A stretch of DNA of 64,000 nt from CBDBZL01 sp965213545 (GTDB lineage: Bacteria > Pseudomonadota > Alphaproteobacteria > Sphingomonadales > Sphingomonadaceae). Below, one piece after another: positions 22,898-31,378 of this stretch (the stretch's first letter is position 1; every line of letters begins with the position of its first letter). The stretch covers positions 310,001-374,000 of the forward strand of contig CBDBZL010000001.1 in NCBI GenBank assembly GCA_965213545.1. Direction: 5' to 3'. The notes beneath the pieces were generated by a model. The model was given only the letters and a program-made list of their open reading frames with translations, was not told the DNA's origin and did no database searches. The position numbers were made by a program, and so were the translations under genes.

Positions 22898-25603
22898 CTA
22901 CCCTGAAGACCGCGCGGCCAGCGAGGCCTGGGCCGCCGCCAATCGCGCGATAGGCACGCGGTACGGCGAGGCGCTGACGTAATCGAGCCCGATCCGCTCG
23001 CAGAAGGCGATGCTGGCCGGATCGCCGCCATGTTCGCCGCAGATCCCCAGCTTGATCTCGGGCTGCGCCGCCCGCCCGCGCTCGACGGCCATTTCGACCA
23101 GTTGCCCCACACCATCGACATCCAGGCTGACAAAGGGATCGCGCGGATAGATGCCCTTCTCGACATAAACCGACAGGAAGCGCGCAGCATCGTCCCGGCT
23201 CACCCCAAGCGCGGTCTGCGTCAGGTCATTGGTGCCGAAGGAGAAGAACCGCGCTTCCTCAGCGATCTCGCCCGCCATCAGCGCGGCGCGGGGCAGTTCG
23301 ATCATCGTGCCCACCAAGTACTCGATGGTCCGACCCTGCTCGGCGAACACGGTCTGCGCGGTGCGATCGATCAATTGGCGCAGGATCGCCAGTTCGCGCC
23401 TGGTGGCAACAAGCGGGATCATCACCTCGGGAACGACGGGCCCGGTTGAATTCTGGCCCCCCTCCGAGGAGACCGTGCAAGCCGCCTCGAAGATGGCGCG
23501 TGCCTGCATCTCGTAGATCTCGGGGAAGGTTATGCCCAGCCGGCATCCCCGATGGCCCAGCATGGGATTGAACTCGTGCAGCTCGTTCGCCCGCCGCTTG
23601 AGCGTATCGCTCGGCACGCCGGTGGCCTGCGACAGCTCGTCGAACTCCTCGTCGGTCGAGGGCATGAATTCGTGCAGCGGGGGATCGAGCAGGCGGATGG
23701 TGCATGGCAGCCCGGCCATGGTGCGGAAGATCTCGGCGAAGTCACCGCGCTGCTCGGGCAGCAGCTTGGCCAGCGCGCGGCGACGGCCGGGCTCGTCCTC
23801 GGCCAGGATCATCTCGCGCACCGCGCTGATCCGCCCGGCATCGAAGAACATGTGCTCGGTGCGGGTGAGACCGATACCTTCGGCTCCGAAGGCCAGCGCC
23901 ATGCGGCAATCAGCCGGAGTCTCGGCATTGGTCCGCACGCGCATTCGCCGATGTTTGTCGGCCCATTCCATCAGCGTGCCGAAATCGCCGGCCAGCTCAG
24001 GTTCGATGGTGCGCACCTCGCCCGCCATCACCTCGCCCGTCGCCCCGTCCAGCGTGAGGACATCGCCCTCGGCGAAGTCGCGCCCCCCGATCCTGAGCGT
24101 GCGCTGGGCAAGCTGGATGGCGATCGCGCTGGCACCCGAGACGCACGGCCGTCCCATCCCGCGCGCCACCACCGCCGCGTGGCTGGTCATCCCGCCGCGC
24201 GCGGTAAGAATGCCGCGCGCCGCGTGCATCCCGTGGATATCTTCCGGACTGGTCTCCACGCGAACCAGGATCACCGCCTCGCCCGAACTCGCCCATTTCT
24301 CCGCCTTGTCCGAATCGAGCGCGATCCGGCCCGAGGCGGCACCGGGCGAGGCCGGCAGCGCCCGGGTCAGCACATCGCGCGGCGCATCGGGATCGAGCGT
24401 GGGGTGAAGCAGCTGGTCGAGCGCCATCGGGTCGATCCGGCGGATAGCGGTTTCCTCGTCGATCAGCCCCTCGCCGACCATGTCCACCGCCATCTTGAGC
24501 GCCGCCTTGGCGGTGCGCTTGCCGGTGCGCGTCTGCAGCATCCACAGCTTGCCACGCTCCACGGTGAACTCGATATCCTGCATATCGGCATAATGCTGCT
24601 CGAGCAGATCGAAGGTGCGCGCCAGCTCGGCGAAGGCCTCGGGCATGGCCTCCTCCATGCTCGGCCGATCCGCCGCCGCCCCTTCGCGCTGGCTGCGCGT
24701 GAGATATTGCGGCGTGCGGATCCCCGCCACCACATCCTCGCCCTGGGCATTGGCCAGCCATTCGCCGTAATGCGCCTTCTCGCCGGTGGATGGATCGCGC
24801 GTGAAGGCGACCCCGGTGGCGCTGGTTTCGCCCATATTGCCGAACACCATCGCCTGGACGTTGACCGCGGTGCCCCAGCTGCCCGAGATGTCATTGAGCC
24901 GGCGATAGACCTTGGCCCGCTCGCTATCCCAGGAATCGAACACCGCGGCGATCGCGCCCCATAGCTGTTCGTCCGGATCCTGCGGGAACGGCTGGCCAAG
25001 CTCGCGCGCGACGATGGCGATATATTCCTCGGCCAACGCCTGCCAGTCCGCCGCATTCATCTCGGTATCGGCCAGATAGGCTGCGTCCTCCTTGGCGATC
25101 TCCAGCGCCTCTTCGAACAGCCCGTGGTCGATGCCCAGCACCACGTCGCCATACATCTGGATGAAGCGGCGGTAGGAATCCCAGGCGAAGCGTTCGTCAC
25201 CGCTGACCCTGGCAAGCCCGCGCACGGTCTGGTCGTTGAGACCCAGGTTCAGCACGGTATCCATCATCCCCGGCATCGAGACGCGCGCGCCCGAGCGCAC
25301 CGAGACCAGCAGCGGGTCCGCTTCGTCGCCGAACCGCTTGCCCGCCACCTGCTCGATATGGGCAAGCGCCTTGGTCACATCGCTACGCAGGCCCTGCGAG
25401 AAGCCGGGTTCGCCCCCGTCCGCCTTGGCAGCCAGATAGCGCAGACATTCCTCGGTGGTGATGGTGAAGCCGGGCGGAACGGGCAGGCCGATCCCCGCCA
25501 TCTCGGCCAGGTTGGCACCCTTGCCGCCAAGCAGGCCCTTGTCCCGGGCGCGCGGGTCCTCGTTGCGGACCTGTCCGCCGAACGTGAAAACCGATTGCGT
25601 CAT
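22898..25603 (-). CDS. ppdK: Pyruvate, phosphate dikinase
   Basis: A 901-aa enzyme interconverting pyruvate, ATP and Pi with PEP, AMP and PPi. It carries the N-terminal nucleotide-binding domain (LLGGKGANLAEMAGIG), the swivelling phosphohistidine domain with catalytic His in GGMTSHAAVVARGMGRP, and the C-terminal PEP/pyruvate barrel with the proton donor Cys in LGICGEHGGDPASI. Start ATG 25603 (MTQSVFTFGG) is family-consistent. It lies 107 bp downstream of glyS on the same strand. It likely supports gluconeogenesis or reversible glycolysis. Confidence 0.95.
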   Translation of the reverse strand: MTQSVFTFGGQVRNEDPRARDKGLLGGKGANLAEMAGIGLPVPPGFTITTEECLRYLAAKADGGEPGFSQGLRSDVTKALAHIEQVAGKRFGDEADPLLVSVRSGARVSMPGMMDTVLNLGLNDQTVRGLARVSGDERFAWDSYRRFIQMYGDVVLGIDHGLFEEALEIAKEDAAYLADTEMNAADWQALAEEYIAIVARELGQPFPQDPDEQLWGAIAAVFDSWDSERAKVYRRLNDISGSWGTAVNVQAMVFGNMGETSATGVAFTRDPSTGEKAHYGEWLANAQGEDVVAGIRTPQYLTRSQREGAAADRPSMEEAMPEAFAELARTFDLLEQHYADMQDIEFTVERGKLWMLQTRTGKRTAKAALKMAVDMVGEGLIDEETAIRRIDPMALDQLLHPTLDPDAPRDVLTRALPASPGAASGRIALDSDKAEKWASSGEAVILVRVETSPEDIHGMHAARGILTARGGMTSHAAVVARGMGRPCVSGASAIAIQLAQRTLRIGGRDFAEGDVLTLDGATGEVMAGEVRTIEPELAGDFGTLMEWADKHRRMRVRTNAETPADCRMALAFGAEGIGLTRTEHMFFDAGRISAVREMILAEDEPGRRRALAKLLPEQRGDFAEIFRTMAGLPCTIRLLDPPLHEFMPSTDEEFDELSQATGVPSDTLKRRANELHEFNPMLGHRGCRLGITFPEIYEMQARAIFEAACTVSSEGGQNSTGPVVPEVMIPLVATRRELAILRQLIDRTAQTVFAEQGRTIEYLVGTMIELPRAALMAGEIAEEARFFSFGTNDLTQTALGVSRDDAARFLSVYVEKGIYPRDPFVSLDVDGVGQLVEMAVERGRAAQPEIKLGICGEHGGDPASIAFCERIGLDYVSASPYRVPIARLAAAQASLAARSSG

Positions 25604-25710
25604 TCGCCCCCCGCCTGCTTTATCACCCGGGCTGTTGCACACCCCTCGCGCTTTTCACAAGGCCGCGCTGTCGGCGGCGGGCGAATGGCGGCAACGTCAT
25701 ACGACGACGG

Positions 25711-28032
25711 TCAGCCCTCGATCTGCGAGAAATCCGCTACCTGATGAACCGCGTCACGGAACCGGGCAAGCATCTCGAGCCGGGCGCGGCGCTTGTCGGC
25801 ATCATCATCGTTCACCGTAACCTCGTCGAAGAACCGGTCGATGGGGCCGCGCAAGTTGGCGAGCGCCTCCATCGCGGCTTCGAATTCCTCGGCGGCGACC
25901 GCGGCGGCAGCCTCGGGCTCAGCCTTGTCGAGCGCGTCCTCCAGCGCCAGTTCCGCCGGTTCGCGCTCGTAGTTCGCAGCCTGCTTCTCGGCCATCCGCG
26001 CGCGCAGCGCCGGACCGAGGTCCGGGTCGTCGACCAGCGCCAGCGGGTCCTCCTCCCCGGTCCGCGCGATCTCGCCCCTAGCGCCGTGCCAGTCCTCCTT
26101 CTTGAGGATATTGGCCGCGCGCTTGTAGGCGGCGAGCAGGTTCGCGCCGTCCTCGGTCTCGACGAAATTCTGCAACGCCTTCACCCGGGCAAGAAGCCGC
26201 ACGAGGTCATCTTCGTTCCCGAGCGCGAATACCGCATCAATGAGGTCGTGGCGCACGCCGGCTTCGCGCTGCTGGACCTTGAGGCGCTCGGCGAGGAAGA
26301 TCGGCAGCGAGTTGAAGACACCGTGTTGGCCGGCAATGTGGCGGTTATATTCTGCTTCGGGACTGTCTGAGGAAAGCATCCGCCCCGTGTGGCCGTAAAG
26401 CGCCCGTGCTATCGCTTCAGGTAACTCCAATCGAACCGCATTTGACACAAGAAGGTCTAGTAAGCCGATTGCCGCACGTCGGAGGGCAAACGGATCCTTC
26501 GATCCGGTCGGCTTCTCGTTGATCAGGTAAAAGCCAACCAACGTATCCAGCTTATCCGCCAGCGATACCGCCAGCGTGACCGGCGCGGTCGGCACCTCGT
26601 CGCCCTGGCCGACCGGCTTGTAGTGGTAGCGGATGGCGTCGGCGACGGCATCGGGGAGGCCTTCGGCGCGGGCATAGTAGCCGCCCATCACGCCCTGCAA
26701 TTCCGGGAACTCGCCGACCATCTCGGTGACGAGATCGGCCTTGGCGAGGCGGGCGGCCTGTTCGGCGAGGTTGGCGAGCTCCTCCCTCGTCACCCCGGCG
26801 GAAGCCGGGGTCCCGCTTCCCTTCAGGGTCATCTTCGAAGAAGCGGGACCTCGGATCAAGTCCGGGGAGACGGTCGTGGCTCCCCGAGTAGGATTCGAAC
26901 CCACGATGCCCTCTTCCACCAGCCAGCGCGCCAGCTTGGCGACCCGCTCGACCTTGTCGGCCATGGTGCCCACCTTCTCGTGGAAGGTGATCCGCTCCAG
27001 CCCCTCGGCGTGCTGCTCGAGCGTCTTCCTGCGGTCCTGCTGCCAGAAGAAGCGCGCGTCGGCCAGGCGGGCGGCGAGCACCTTGCGATTGCCTTCGATA
27101 ATGCCTGCCCCGCCGTCCGTCGGCTCGATATTGGCGGTGCACACGAAGGCGTTGGCCAGCGTGCCGTCCGTCCTTTCGCACACGAAATATTTTTGGTTGA
27201 CCCGCGCGGTCAGCCGAATGACCTCGGGCGGAACTTCGAGCAATGCTTCGTCGAACCGTCCGAGCAGCGGCACGGGCCATTCAGTCAGACCGGCGTTCTC
27301 CGCGACCAGCCCCTCGTCCTCGACCAGCGTCAGACCTGCACCCTGTACCGCCGCGCGCGCGCCATCGCGAATCAGCGCCTCGCGCTCGGCATGGTCGACG
27401 ATGACATGGCAGGCGCGCAGCCTGGCGGCATAATCATGCGCGCCGCCGATGGTGATTGCGCCGGGGTGATGGAAGCGGTGGCCGGTGGTGGTCGCCGCGC
27501 TGCGCACTGTGGCGATCTCGCATTCGACCAGCTCCTCGCCGAGGATGGCGACGATGCCGGACAGCGGCCTCACCCAGCGCATGCTTTGGGTGCTGATCGA
27601 GCTCTCGCCCCAGCGCATCGACTTGGGCCAGGAGAAATCGCGGATGATCGCAAGGATTGCGTCTGCCAACACATCGCGCATTGCCCGCCCCGGGGTCTCG
27701 GCCAGCGCGAACCAGGTTGCCCGGCCCTTCACCTCGCGCTGCTTTAACGCCTCGCGCGCAACGCCCGCCTTGCGGCAGAACCCCTCCACCGCGGCGTCCG
27801 GCGCGCCCACGGGAGGGCCCTTGGTCTCCTCGACACGCGACCTGGTCGCCTGGGGCAGGCCATATGCGATCAGCGCGAGCCGGCGGGGCGTCGACCATAT
27901 GGTGGTCCGCCCTGGCTCGATCCCCGCCGCCGCCATCTCCCGGCGAAACAGGCGCTCGAGATCGGCCCGCGCGCTCGCCTGCATCCGCGCCGGGATCTCT
28001 TCGCACCGCAATTCGAGAAGGAAATCAGCCAT
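25711..28032 (-). CDS. glyS: Glycyl-tRNA synthetase beta subunit with in-frame repeat insertion
   Basis: A 773-aa beta subunit of the alpha2beta2 bacterial GlyRS. The start MADFLLELRCEEIPARMQ and downstream FICTAN-like (NAFVCTANIEP), TVADKVERVAKLARWL, GEFPELQGVMGGYYA and DPFALRRAAIGLLDLL blocks are all standard. It is longer than typical because residues ~377-416 (bases ~26785-26904) are an insertion encoding VGSNPTRGATTVSPDLIRG and onward to ASAGVTREE. On the coding strand the insertion's first 28 nt match the 3' end of tRNA-Asn and the remainder is a palindromic repeat (separate entries). The frame is kept and the gene looks functional. It follows glyQ after 20 bp. Confidence 0.94.
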   Translation of the reverse strand: MADFLLELRCEEIPARMQASARADLERLFRREMAAAGIEPGRTTIWSTPRRLALIAYGLPQATRSRVEETKGPPVGAPDAAVEGFCRKAGVAREALKQREVKGRATWFALAETPGRAMRDVLADAILAIIRDFSWPKSMRWGESSISTQSMRWVRPLSGIVAILGEELVECEIATVRSAATTTGHRFHHPGAITIGGAHDYAARLRACHVIVDHAEREALIRDGARAAVQGAGLTLVEDEGLVAENAGLTEWPVPLLGRFDEALLEVPPEVIRLTARVNQKYFVCERTDGTLANAFVCTANIEPTDGGAGIIEGNRKVLAARLADARFFWQQDRRKTLEQHAEGLERITFHEKVGTMADKVERVAKLARWLVEEGIVGSNPTRGATTVSPDLIRGPASSKMTLKGSGTPASAGVTREELANLAEQAARLAKADLVTEMVGEFPELQGVMGGYYARAEGLPDAVADAIRYHYKPVGQGDEVPTAPVTLAVSLADKLDTLVGFYLINEKPTGSKDPFALRRAAIGLLDLLVSNAVRLELPEAIARALYGHTGRMLSSDSPEAEYNRHIAGQHGVFNSLPIFLAERLKVQQREAGVRHDLIDAVFALGNEDDLVRLLARVKALQNFVETEDGANLLAAYKRAANILKKEDWHGARGEIARTGEEDPLALVDDPDLGPALRARMAEKQAANYEREPAELALEDALDKAEPEAAAAVAAEEFEAAMEALANLRGPIDRFFDEVTVNDDDADKRRARLEMLARFRDAVHQVADFSQIEG
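26789..26868. repeat. Palindromic repeat inserted within glyS
   Basis: An ~80-bp element with nested inverted repeats. CCCCGGC/GCCGGGG forms a small hairpin at 26793-26810, and GGTCCCGCTTC (26809-26819) pairs with GAAGCGGGACC (26840-26850) around a 20-nt loop. The end cggatcaagtccgggg and its translation SPDLIRGPA are, from general experience, signatures of a dispersed intergenic repeat in alphaproteobacterial genomes. Here it is read through in frame as part of GlyS, between the catalytic body and the HD-like region. It directly abuts the tRNA-Asn-like segment. Confidence 0.75.
26877..26904 (-). other. tRNA-Asn 3'-end fragment inside glyS
   Basis: On the minus strand, 28 nt read as a T-arm, acceptor strand and CCA: T-stem GTGGG / CCTAC around TTCGAAT, then TCGGGGA, discriminator G, CCA. 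Discriminator G and the acceptor sequence fit alphaproteobacterial tRNA-Asn. The D-arm and anticodon arm are absent, so this is a fragment, not a tRNA gene. It encodes VGSNPTRGA in GlyS. Confidence 0.75.
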
Positions 28033-28052
28033 CTAGGCCAGCCGCGCCGTGG

Positions 28053-28967
28053 TCATGGTGTCCACCCCGGGAACTGCTCGGTCCAGCCGACCTGCTCCTT
28101 GGTGACATGCGCTTCACACGCGCCGCGCGCCAGATCACGCACGCGGGCCATGAAGCTAGCGCGCTCGGGCACGCTTAGCACGCCGCGCGCCTGGAGCAGG
28201 TTGAACACATGGCTGGCCTCCACCGCCTGTTCGTAAGCGGCGATCGGCAGGCCGGCGGCCAGCGCATGGCGGCACTCGGTTTCGGCGCGCGCGAACAGCT
28301 CGAGCAGGCCATCGGTATCGGCCACCTCGAAGTTCCAAGCAGACATCTGCCGCTCGTTTTCCAGGAACACCTCGCCATAGGAAACGCCGGCACCATTGAA
28401 GTCGAGATTGTAGACGCTGTCGACACCCTGGATATACATCGCCAGACGCTCCAACCCGTAGGTCAGTTCGCCCGAGACCGGTTTGCAGTCGAAGCCGCCC
28501 ATTTGCTGGAAATAGGTGAACTGGGTCACCTCCATCCCGTCGCACCACACTTCCCAGCCCAGCCCCCAAGCGCCCAGCGTGGGGCTCTCCCAGTCATCCT
28601 CGACGAAGCGGATATCGTGGCGCAGCGGGTTAATGCCGATCGCCTCCAGGCTCCCCAGATAGAGCGCCTGCAGATCGGGCGGCGAAGGTTTGAGGATCAC
28701 CTGGTACTGGTAATAATGCTGCAGGCGATTGGGGTTCTCGCCGTAGCGCCCGTCGGTGGGCCGGCGGCACGGCTGGACAAAAGCCGCTCGCCACGGCTGG
28801 GGTCCAAGCGCGCGCAAGGTGGTGGCGGTGTGGAATGTGCCCGCGCCCATGCGCATGTCGTAGGGCTGGAGGATAAGACAGCCTTGTTCGGCCCAATAGG
28901 CGTGCAGCGTCAGGATCATGTCCTGAAAGCTCCTCGCCGGACCGCGTTCTGGTGCCCCTAATGCCAT
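28053..28967 (-). CDS. glyQ: Glycyl-tRNA synthetase alpha subunit
   Basis: A 304-aa catalytic subunit of the two-subunit GlyRS. RSFQDMILTLHAYWAEQG, LILQPYDMRMGAGTFH and PCRRPTDGRYGENPNRLQH are the diagnostic blocks (class II motifs 1 and 2), and TYGLERLAMYIQGVDSVY is motif 3. The start at ATG 28967 adds about 12 residues before RSFQDMI. It is the first gene of the glyQ-glyS pair, probably continuing into ppdK. Confidence 0.95.
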   Translation of the reverse strand: MALGAPERGPARSFQDMILTLHAYWAEQGCLILQPYDMRMGAGTFHTATTLRALGPQPWRAAFVQPCRRPTDGRYGENPNRLQHYYQYQVILKPSPPDLQALYLGSLEAIGINPLRHDIRFVEDDWESPTLGAWGLGWEVWCDGMEVTQFTYFQQMGGFDCKPVSGELTYGLERLAMYIQGVDSVYNLDFNGAGVSYGEVFLENERQMSAWNFEVADTDGLLELFARAETECRHALAAGLPIAAYEQAVEASHVFNLLQARGVLSVPERASFMARVRDLARGACEAHVTKEQVGWTEQFPGWTP

Positions 28968-29314
28968 GCGAGGCGGCTTTGGCGGATGGCCCGGCGGGGG
29001 TCAATGCAAGCTATTCGTGGCGCAAGGAGCAAGCAGGGGTGGCTTTTTGTAAGGTACGCTTGACATAGTCAGTCAATCGCGATATATGGTCAAGCATACC
29101 TGACATGAAGTAAGGACAGCGTGACCAGGGAATACCGATGCTCGACCATATCTGTAGTGTTTTCGCCTGCAGCGCTGCCCGTTCGGCGACAGCACGCAAG
29201 CATGAGCGCTTCGCACAAAGACTGCTCGTCGGCGTCCTGCTCTACTAAGGCTCGCAGCTGAACTGAAGGCCGCTCAAAGCTCGACAGACTTCAACACGAC
29301 CAAGGAAACTCCTC
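28968..29314. other. Intergenic leader before the XRE mini-operon
   Basis: A 347-bp gap between glyQ and the small-gene operon. It holds the promoter within an inverted repeat at 29053-29100 (separate entry), leaving a leader of about 220 nt. Inside the leader a 36-codon ORF (29138-29248, MLDHICSVFACSAARS...) has only a weak ribosome site and unconvincing composition, so it is not called as a gene. Confidence 0.5.
29053..29100 (+). promoter_or_regulatory. Sigma-70 promoter embedded in an inverted repeat
   Basis: A near-consensus promoter, TTGACA (29060-29065), 17-bp spacer, TATATG (29083-29088), points toward the small-gene operon. It is flanked by GGTACGCTTGAC (29053-29064) and GTCAAGCATACC (29089-29100), which are inverted copies matching at 11 of 12 positions. 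Such an arrangement lets a dimeric repressor cover both the -35 box and the start site. The XRE protein encoded downstream is the obvious candidate. Confidence 0.65.
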
Positions 29315-29437
29315 ATGCGCCTCGATCTCTTGGAAAGACCTCTATGGCCGCTGATCATCCTGGGCACTTTGCTGCTGCTCGCCAGCTTCGGGCTCGGCGC
29401 CATTATTGCGCGGATCGCCGACATAGCGGGGCCTTGA
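29315..29437 (+). CDS. Small single-span membrane protein (40 aa)
   Basis: Start ATG 29315 with AAGGA 8-10 nt upstream. The protein MRLDLLERPLWPLIILGTLL... has one strong hydrophobic helix (residues ~10-32) and ends RIADIAGP. It ends 9 bp before the XRE gene. Length, membrane span and operon position suggest a regulatory or stress mini-protein, but I recognise no family. Confidence 0.6.
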   Translation: MRLDLLERPLWPLIILGTLLLLASFGLGAIIARIADIAGP

Positions 29438-29446
29438 TCCTGCGTG

Positions 29447-29641
29447 ATGAACCGGCTGAAGGTGCTGCGCGCCGAGCGCGACTGGAGCCAGGCCGAGCTG
29501 GCCATGCGGCTCGACGTCTCGCGGCAGGCGGTCAACGCGATCGAGACCGGCAAGCACGACCCGTCGCTGCCGCTCGCCTTCCGCATCGCCCGCTTGTTCG
29601 AAATGCGTATCGAGGAGGTTTTCGATGATGGACATGAATAA
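29447..29641 (+). CDS. XRE-family helix-turn-helix regulator (64 aa)
   Basis: A minimal Cro/C1-type regulator consisting only of the DNA-binding domain: RLKVLRAERDWSQAELAMRL, then DVSRQAVNAIETGKHDPSLP. It matches the short YozG/PrtR-like group usually found next to small membrane proteins. ATG 29447 is preferred over the adjacent GTG 29444. Its stop overlaps the next mini-gene by 17 bp. It probably autoregulates the promoter at 29053-29100. Confidence 0.85.
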   Translation: MNRLKVLRAERDWSQAELAMRLDVSRQAVNAIETGKHDPSLPLAFRIARLFEMRIEEVFDDGHE

Positions 29642-29741
29642 GTCCAGGCGCCTGCTGGCGAACAAGCTCAACCGCGCCGTGCTGCTGTTCACCACCGCCG
29701 GCTGCGATGGCGCGGTGCGCGCCTGCCTGCCGCTCGCCTGA
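29625..29741 (+). CDS. Mini-protein with two cysteines (38 aa)
   Basis: Start ATG 29625 behind an excellent GAGGAGG, inside the 3' end of the XRE gene. The product MMDMNKSRRLLANKLNRAVL continues LFTTAGCDGAVRACLPLA. It has a basic amphipathic N-half and two cysteines in the C-half. No family is recognised. The strong ribosome site and overlap favour real translation; it could be a small regulator or leader for the downstream membrane protein. Confidence 0.5.
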   Translation: MMDMNKSRRLLANKLNRAVLLFTTAGCDGAVRACLPLA

Positions 29742-29753
29742 GGAACGAAGATA

Positions 29754-30412
29754 ATGGCTTTATCGGATGAACCACGGTCCGAAGGCAAAGCGACCCGTGC
29801 GCTCGGCCCGCTCGCGCGGATGGTGCTGATCGGAACGCTGGTGGTGCTGAGCATGTTCGCGCTGGGCGCGCTGACCGGGATGGCGGTGCGGATCTTCGAG
29901 GAAGGCGATATCAGCACACGGCAGGTGCTCCCCGGTGGACCGGCGGTGGCGACGATCGCCGCGTCGCTGTGGGTATCGAACGGCTGCGACGGGCGACCCG
30001 CGATGAGCCGATGCCGGCGAGCGTGCGCAAATCAAACCGGCTGCTGTGGATCTCGCTCTTCCTGGCCGGGGCGCTCGGCATGTTCATGGCGCTCGGCAGC
30101 GACCTGGGCGGCTCTGACTTCGACCTCACCAGCAACCAGCCGATCTCACCGACTATCGCCGCCATCGTCGTCGCGGTCTGGCTGGTGACGCTTCCCGTGC
30201 TGACGGTGCGCTTCTACCGAACGATCGACGAGCACGCGCTCGAGGCCTACAAATTCGGCGCGCTGACCGCCCTTCACCTGTTCTTCATCGCCGCGCCTGT
30301 TTGGTGGTTCGGATGGCGCGGCGGCTTTCTTCCGGCGCCCGACATGATGCTTTTGTACGTCGTGCTGACGGCCGCGTGGTGCGTGGCCTGGGGCTGGCGC
30401 CGCTATCGTTGA
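29754..30412 (+). pseudogene. Multi-span membrane protein, probable frameshift
   Basis: The frame starting MALSDEPRSEGKATRAL has one clear helix (MVLIGTLVVLSMFALGALTG) and a second weak hydrophobic stretch (AVATIAASLW) to about residue 73, then becomes low-complexity Ser/Arg/Cys sequence. A second frame from ~29972 carries on with IERLRRATRDEPMPASVRKS and four more helices, ending VAWGWRRYR at 30412, as in Sphingomonadales membrane proteins that accompany such XRE genes. One missing G in the run ctgtgggtat (29967-29976) would join them into a ~220-aa protein. Either a real mutation or a homopolymer error. If intact, the second part might instead start at ATG 30011. Confidence 0.65.
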
Positions 30413-30464
30413 AGGACATCCGAACCACCTCTATCAACCCACCAAGAAGTAAAGGAATGAACTG

Positions 30465-31373
30465 ATGACATTGAAGCTCTACGCATCCACCGCCCTCGCC
30501 GCCCTGTCGCTCGCTCTGCCCGGCACGCTCGCCGCGCAGGAGGCGGTGAGCACCGACACCATGCCCGCCGACGCCACAGCGGGTCCGGCGCTGTGGCTGG
30601 TGGAGGACGAGGATACCAGCATCTATCTGTTCGGCACGGTCCATGTTCTTCCAGCTGATATCGAGTGGATGGATGGGCGGATCGAGAACGCCTTTGCTTC
30701 GGCCGACCAGCTGGTGTTCGAGATCGACATGGACGATGCCGCCAAGGTGCAGCAGGTGGTGATGGAGAAATCCGCGCTCACTGGTGACCAGACGCTGCGC
30801 GAACTGATGAACGAGGAAGACCGTGCGCAATACGAAGCCGCGCTCGCAGGCTTCGGCATGCCGCCCGCCGCGTTTGACCGGTTCGAGCCGTGGATGGCGG
30901 CGATGACGCTGTCGGTCCTGCCGCTGGTACAGGCCGGCTACAACCCCGAGAGCGGCGTGGAGACGGTGCTCAAGGCTCAGGCCGAGGGTAAGGAACGCGC
31001 CGCGCTGGAGACCATCGAGCAGCAGATCGGCCTGTTCGACACCATGCCGATGGACGCGCAGCTTACCTATCTGGACGAGACGGTCGAGGTCATCCCCGAA
31101 GCCGCCGCCATGGTGGATGAGATGGTCGGCCATTGGCTGAAGGGCGATGCGGTCAGCCTTGCCCACTTGATGAACGAGGCGATGGACGATCCTGCGCTTT
31201 ACAAGCTGCTGCTGACCGATCGCAACGCCAACTGGGCCGAGTGGATCGACCAGCGCATGGAGCAGCCGGGCACGGTGTTCGTTGCGGTTGGCGCGGGTCA
31301 TCTGGCAGGCGAGGACAGCGTGCAGGAGTTGCTCGAGGACCGGCAGATGGAGGTCACGCGCATCTGGCGCTAG
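30465..31373 (+). CDS. TraB/GumN family protein, exported
   Basis: A 302-aa protein with a signal peptide (MTLKLYASTALAALSLALPG, cleavage near AAQ). The body shows the TraB/GumN pattern: YLFGTVHVLPADIEWM with the conserved GT-H motif, an internal FEIDMDD segment, and the C-terminal FVAVGAGHLAGEDSV with GxGH. The fold is related to proteases and haem-binding Tiki-like proteins, with metal-dependent peptidase activity suspected but not shown in bacteria. A paralogue follows 5 bp downstream. Confidence 0.88.
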   Translation: MTLKLYASTALAALSLALPGTLAAQEAVSTDTMPADATAGPALWLVEDEDTSIYLFGTVHVLPADIEWMDGRIENAFASADQLVFEIDMDDAAKVQQVVMEKSALTGDQTLRELMNEEDRAQYEAALAGFGMPPAAFDRFEPWMAAMTLSVLPLVQAGYNPESGVETVLKAQAEGKERAALETIEQQIGLFDTMPMDAQLTYLDETVEVIPEAAAMVDEMVGHWLKGDAVSLAHLMNEAMDDPALYKLLLTDRNANWAEWIDQRMEQPGTVFVAVGAGHLAGEDSVQELLEDRQMEVTRIWR

Positions 31374-31378
31374 GCGCG

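Noticed and set aside
26877..26904. A functional tRNA-Asn gene
   Set aside because: Only the T-arm and acceptor 3' strand exist; no D-arm, anticodon arm or 5' acceptor strand lies within 100 bp.
29138..29248. 36-codon leader ORF in the XRE operon
   Set aside because: Weak ribosome site and no coding-like composition; noted only as part of the leader.
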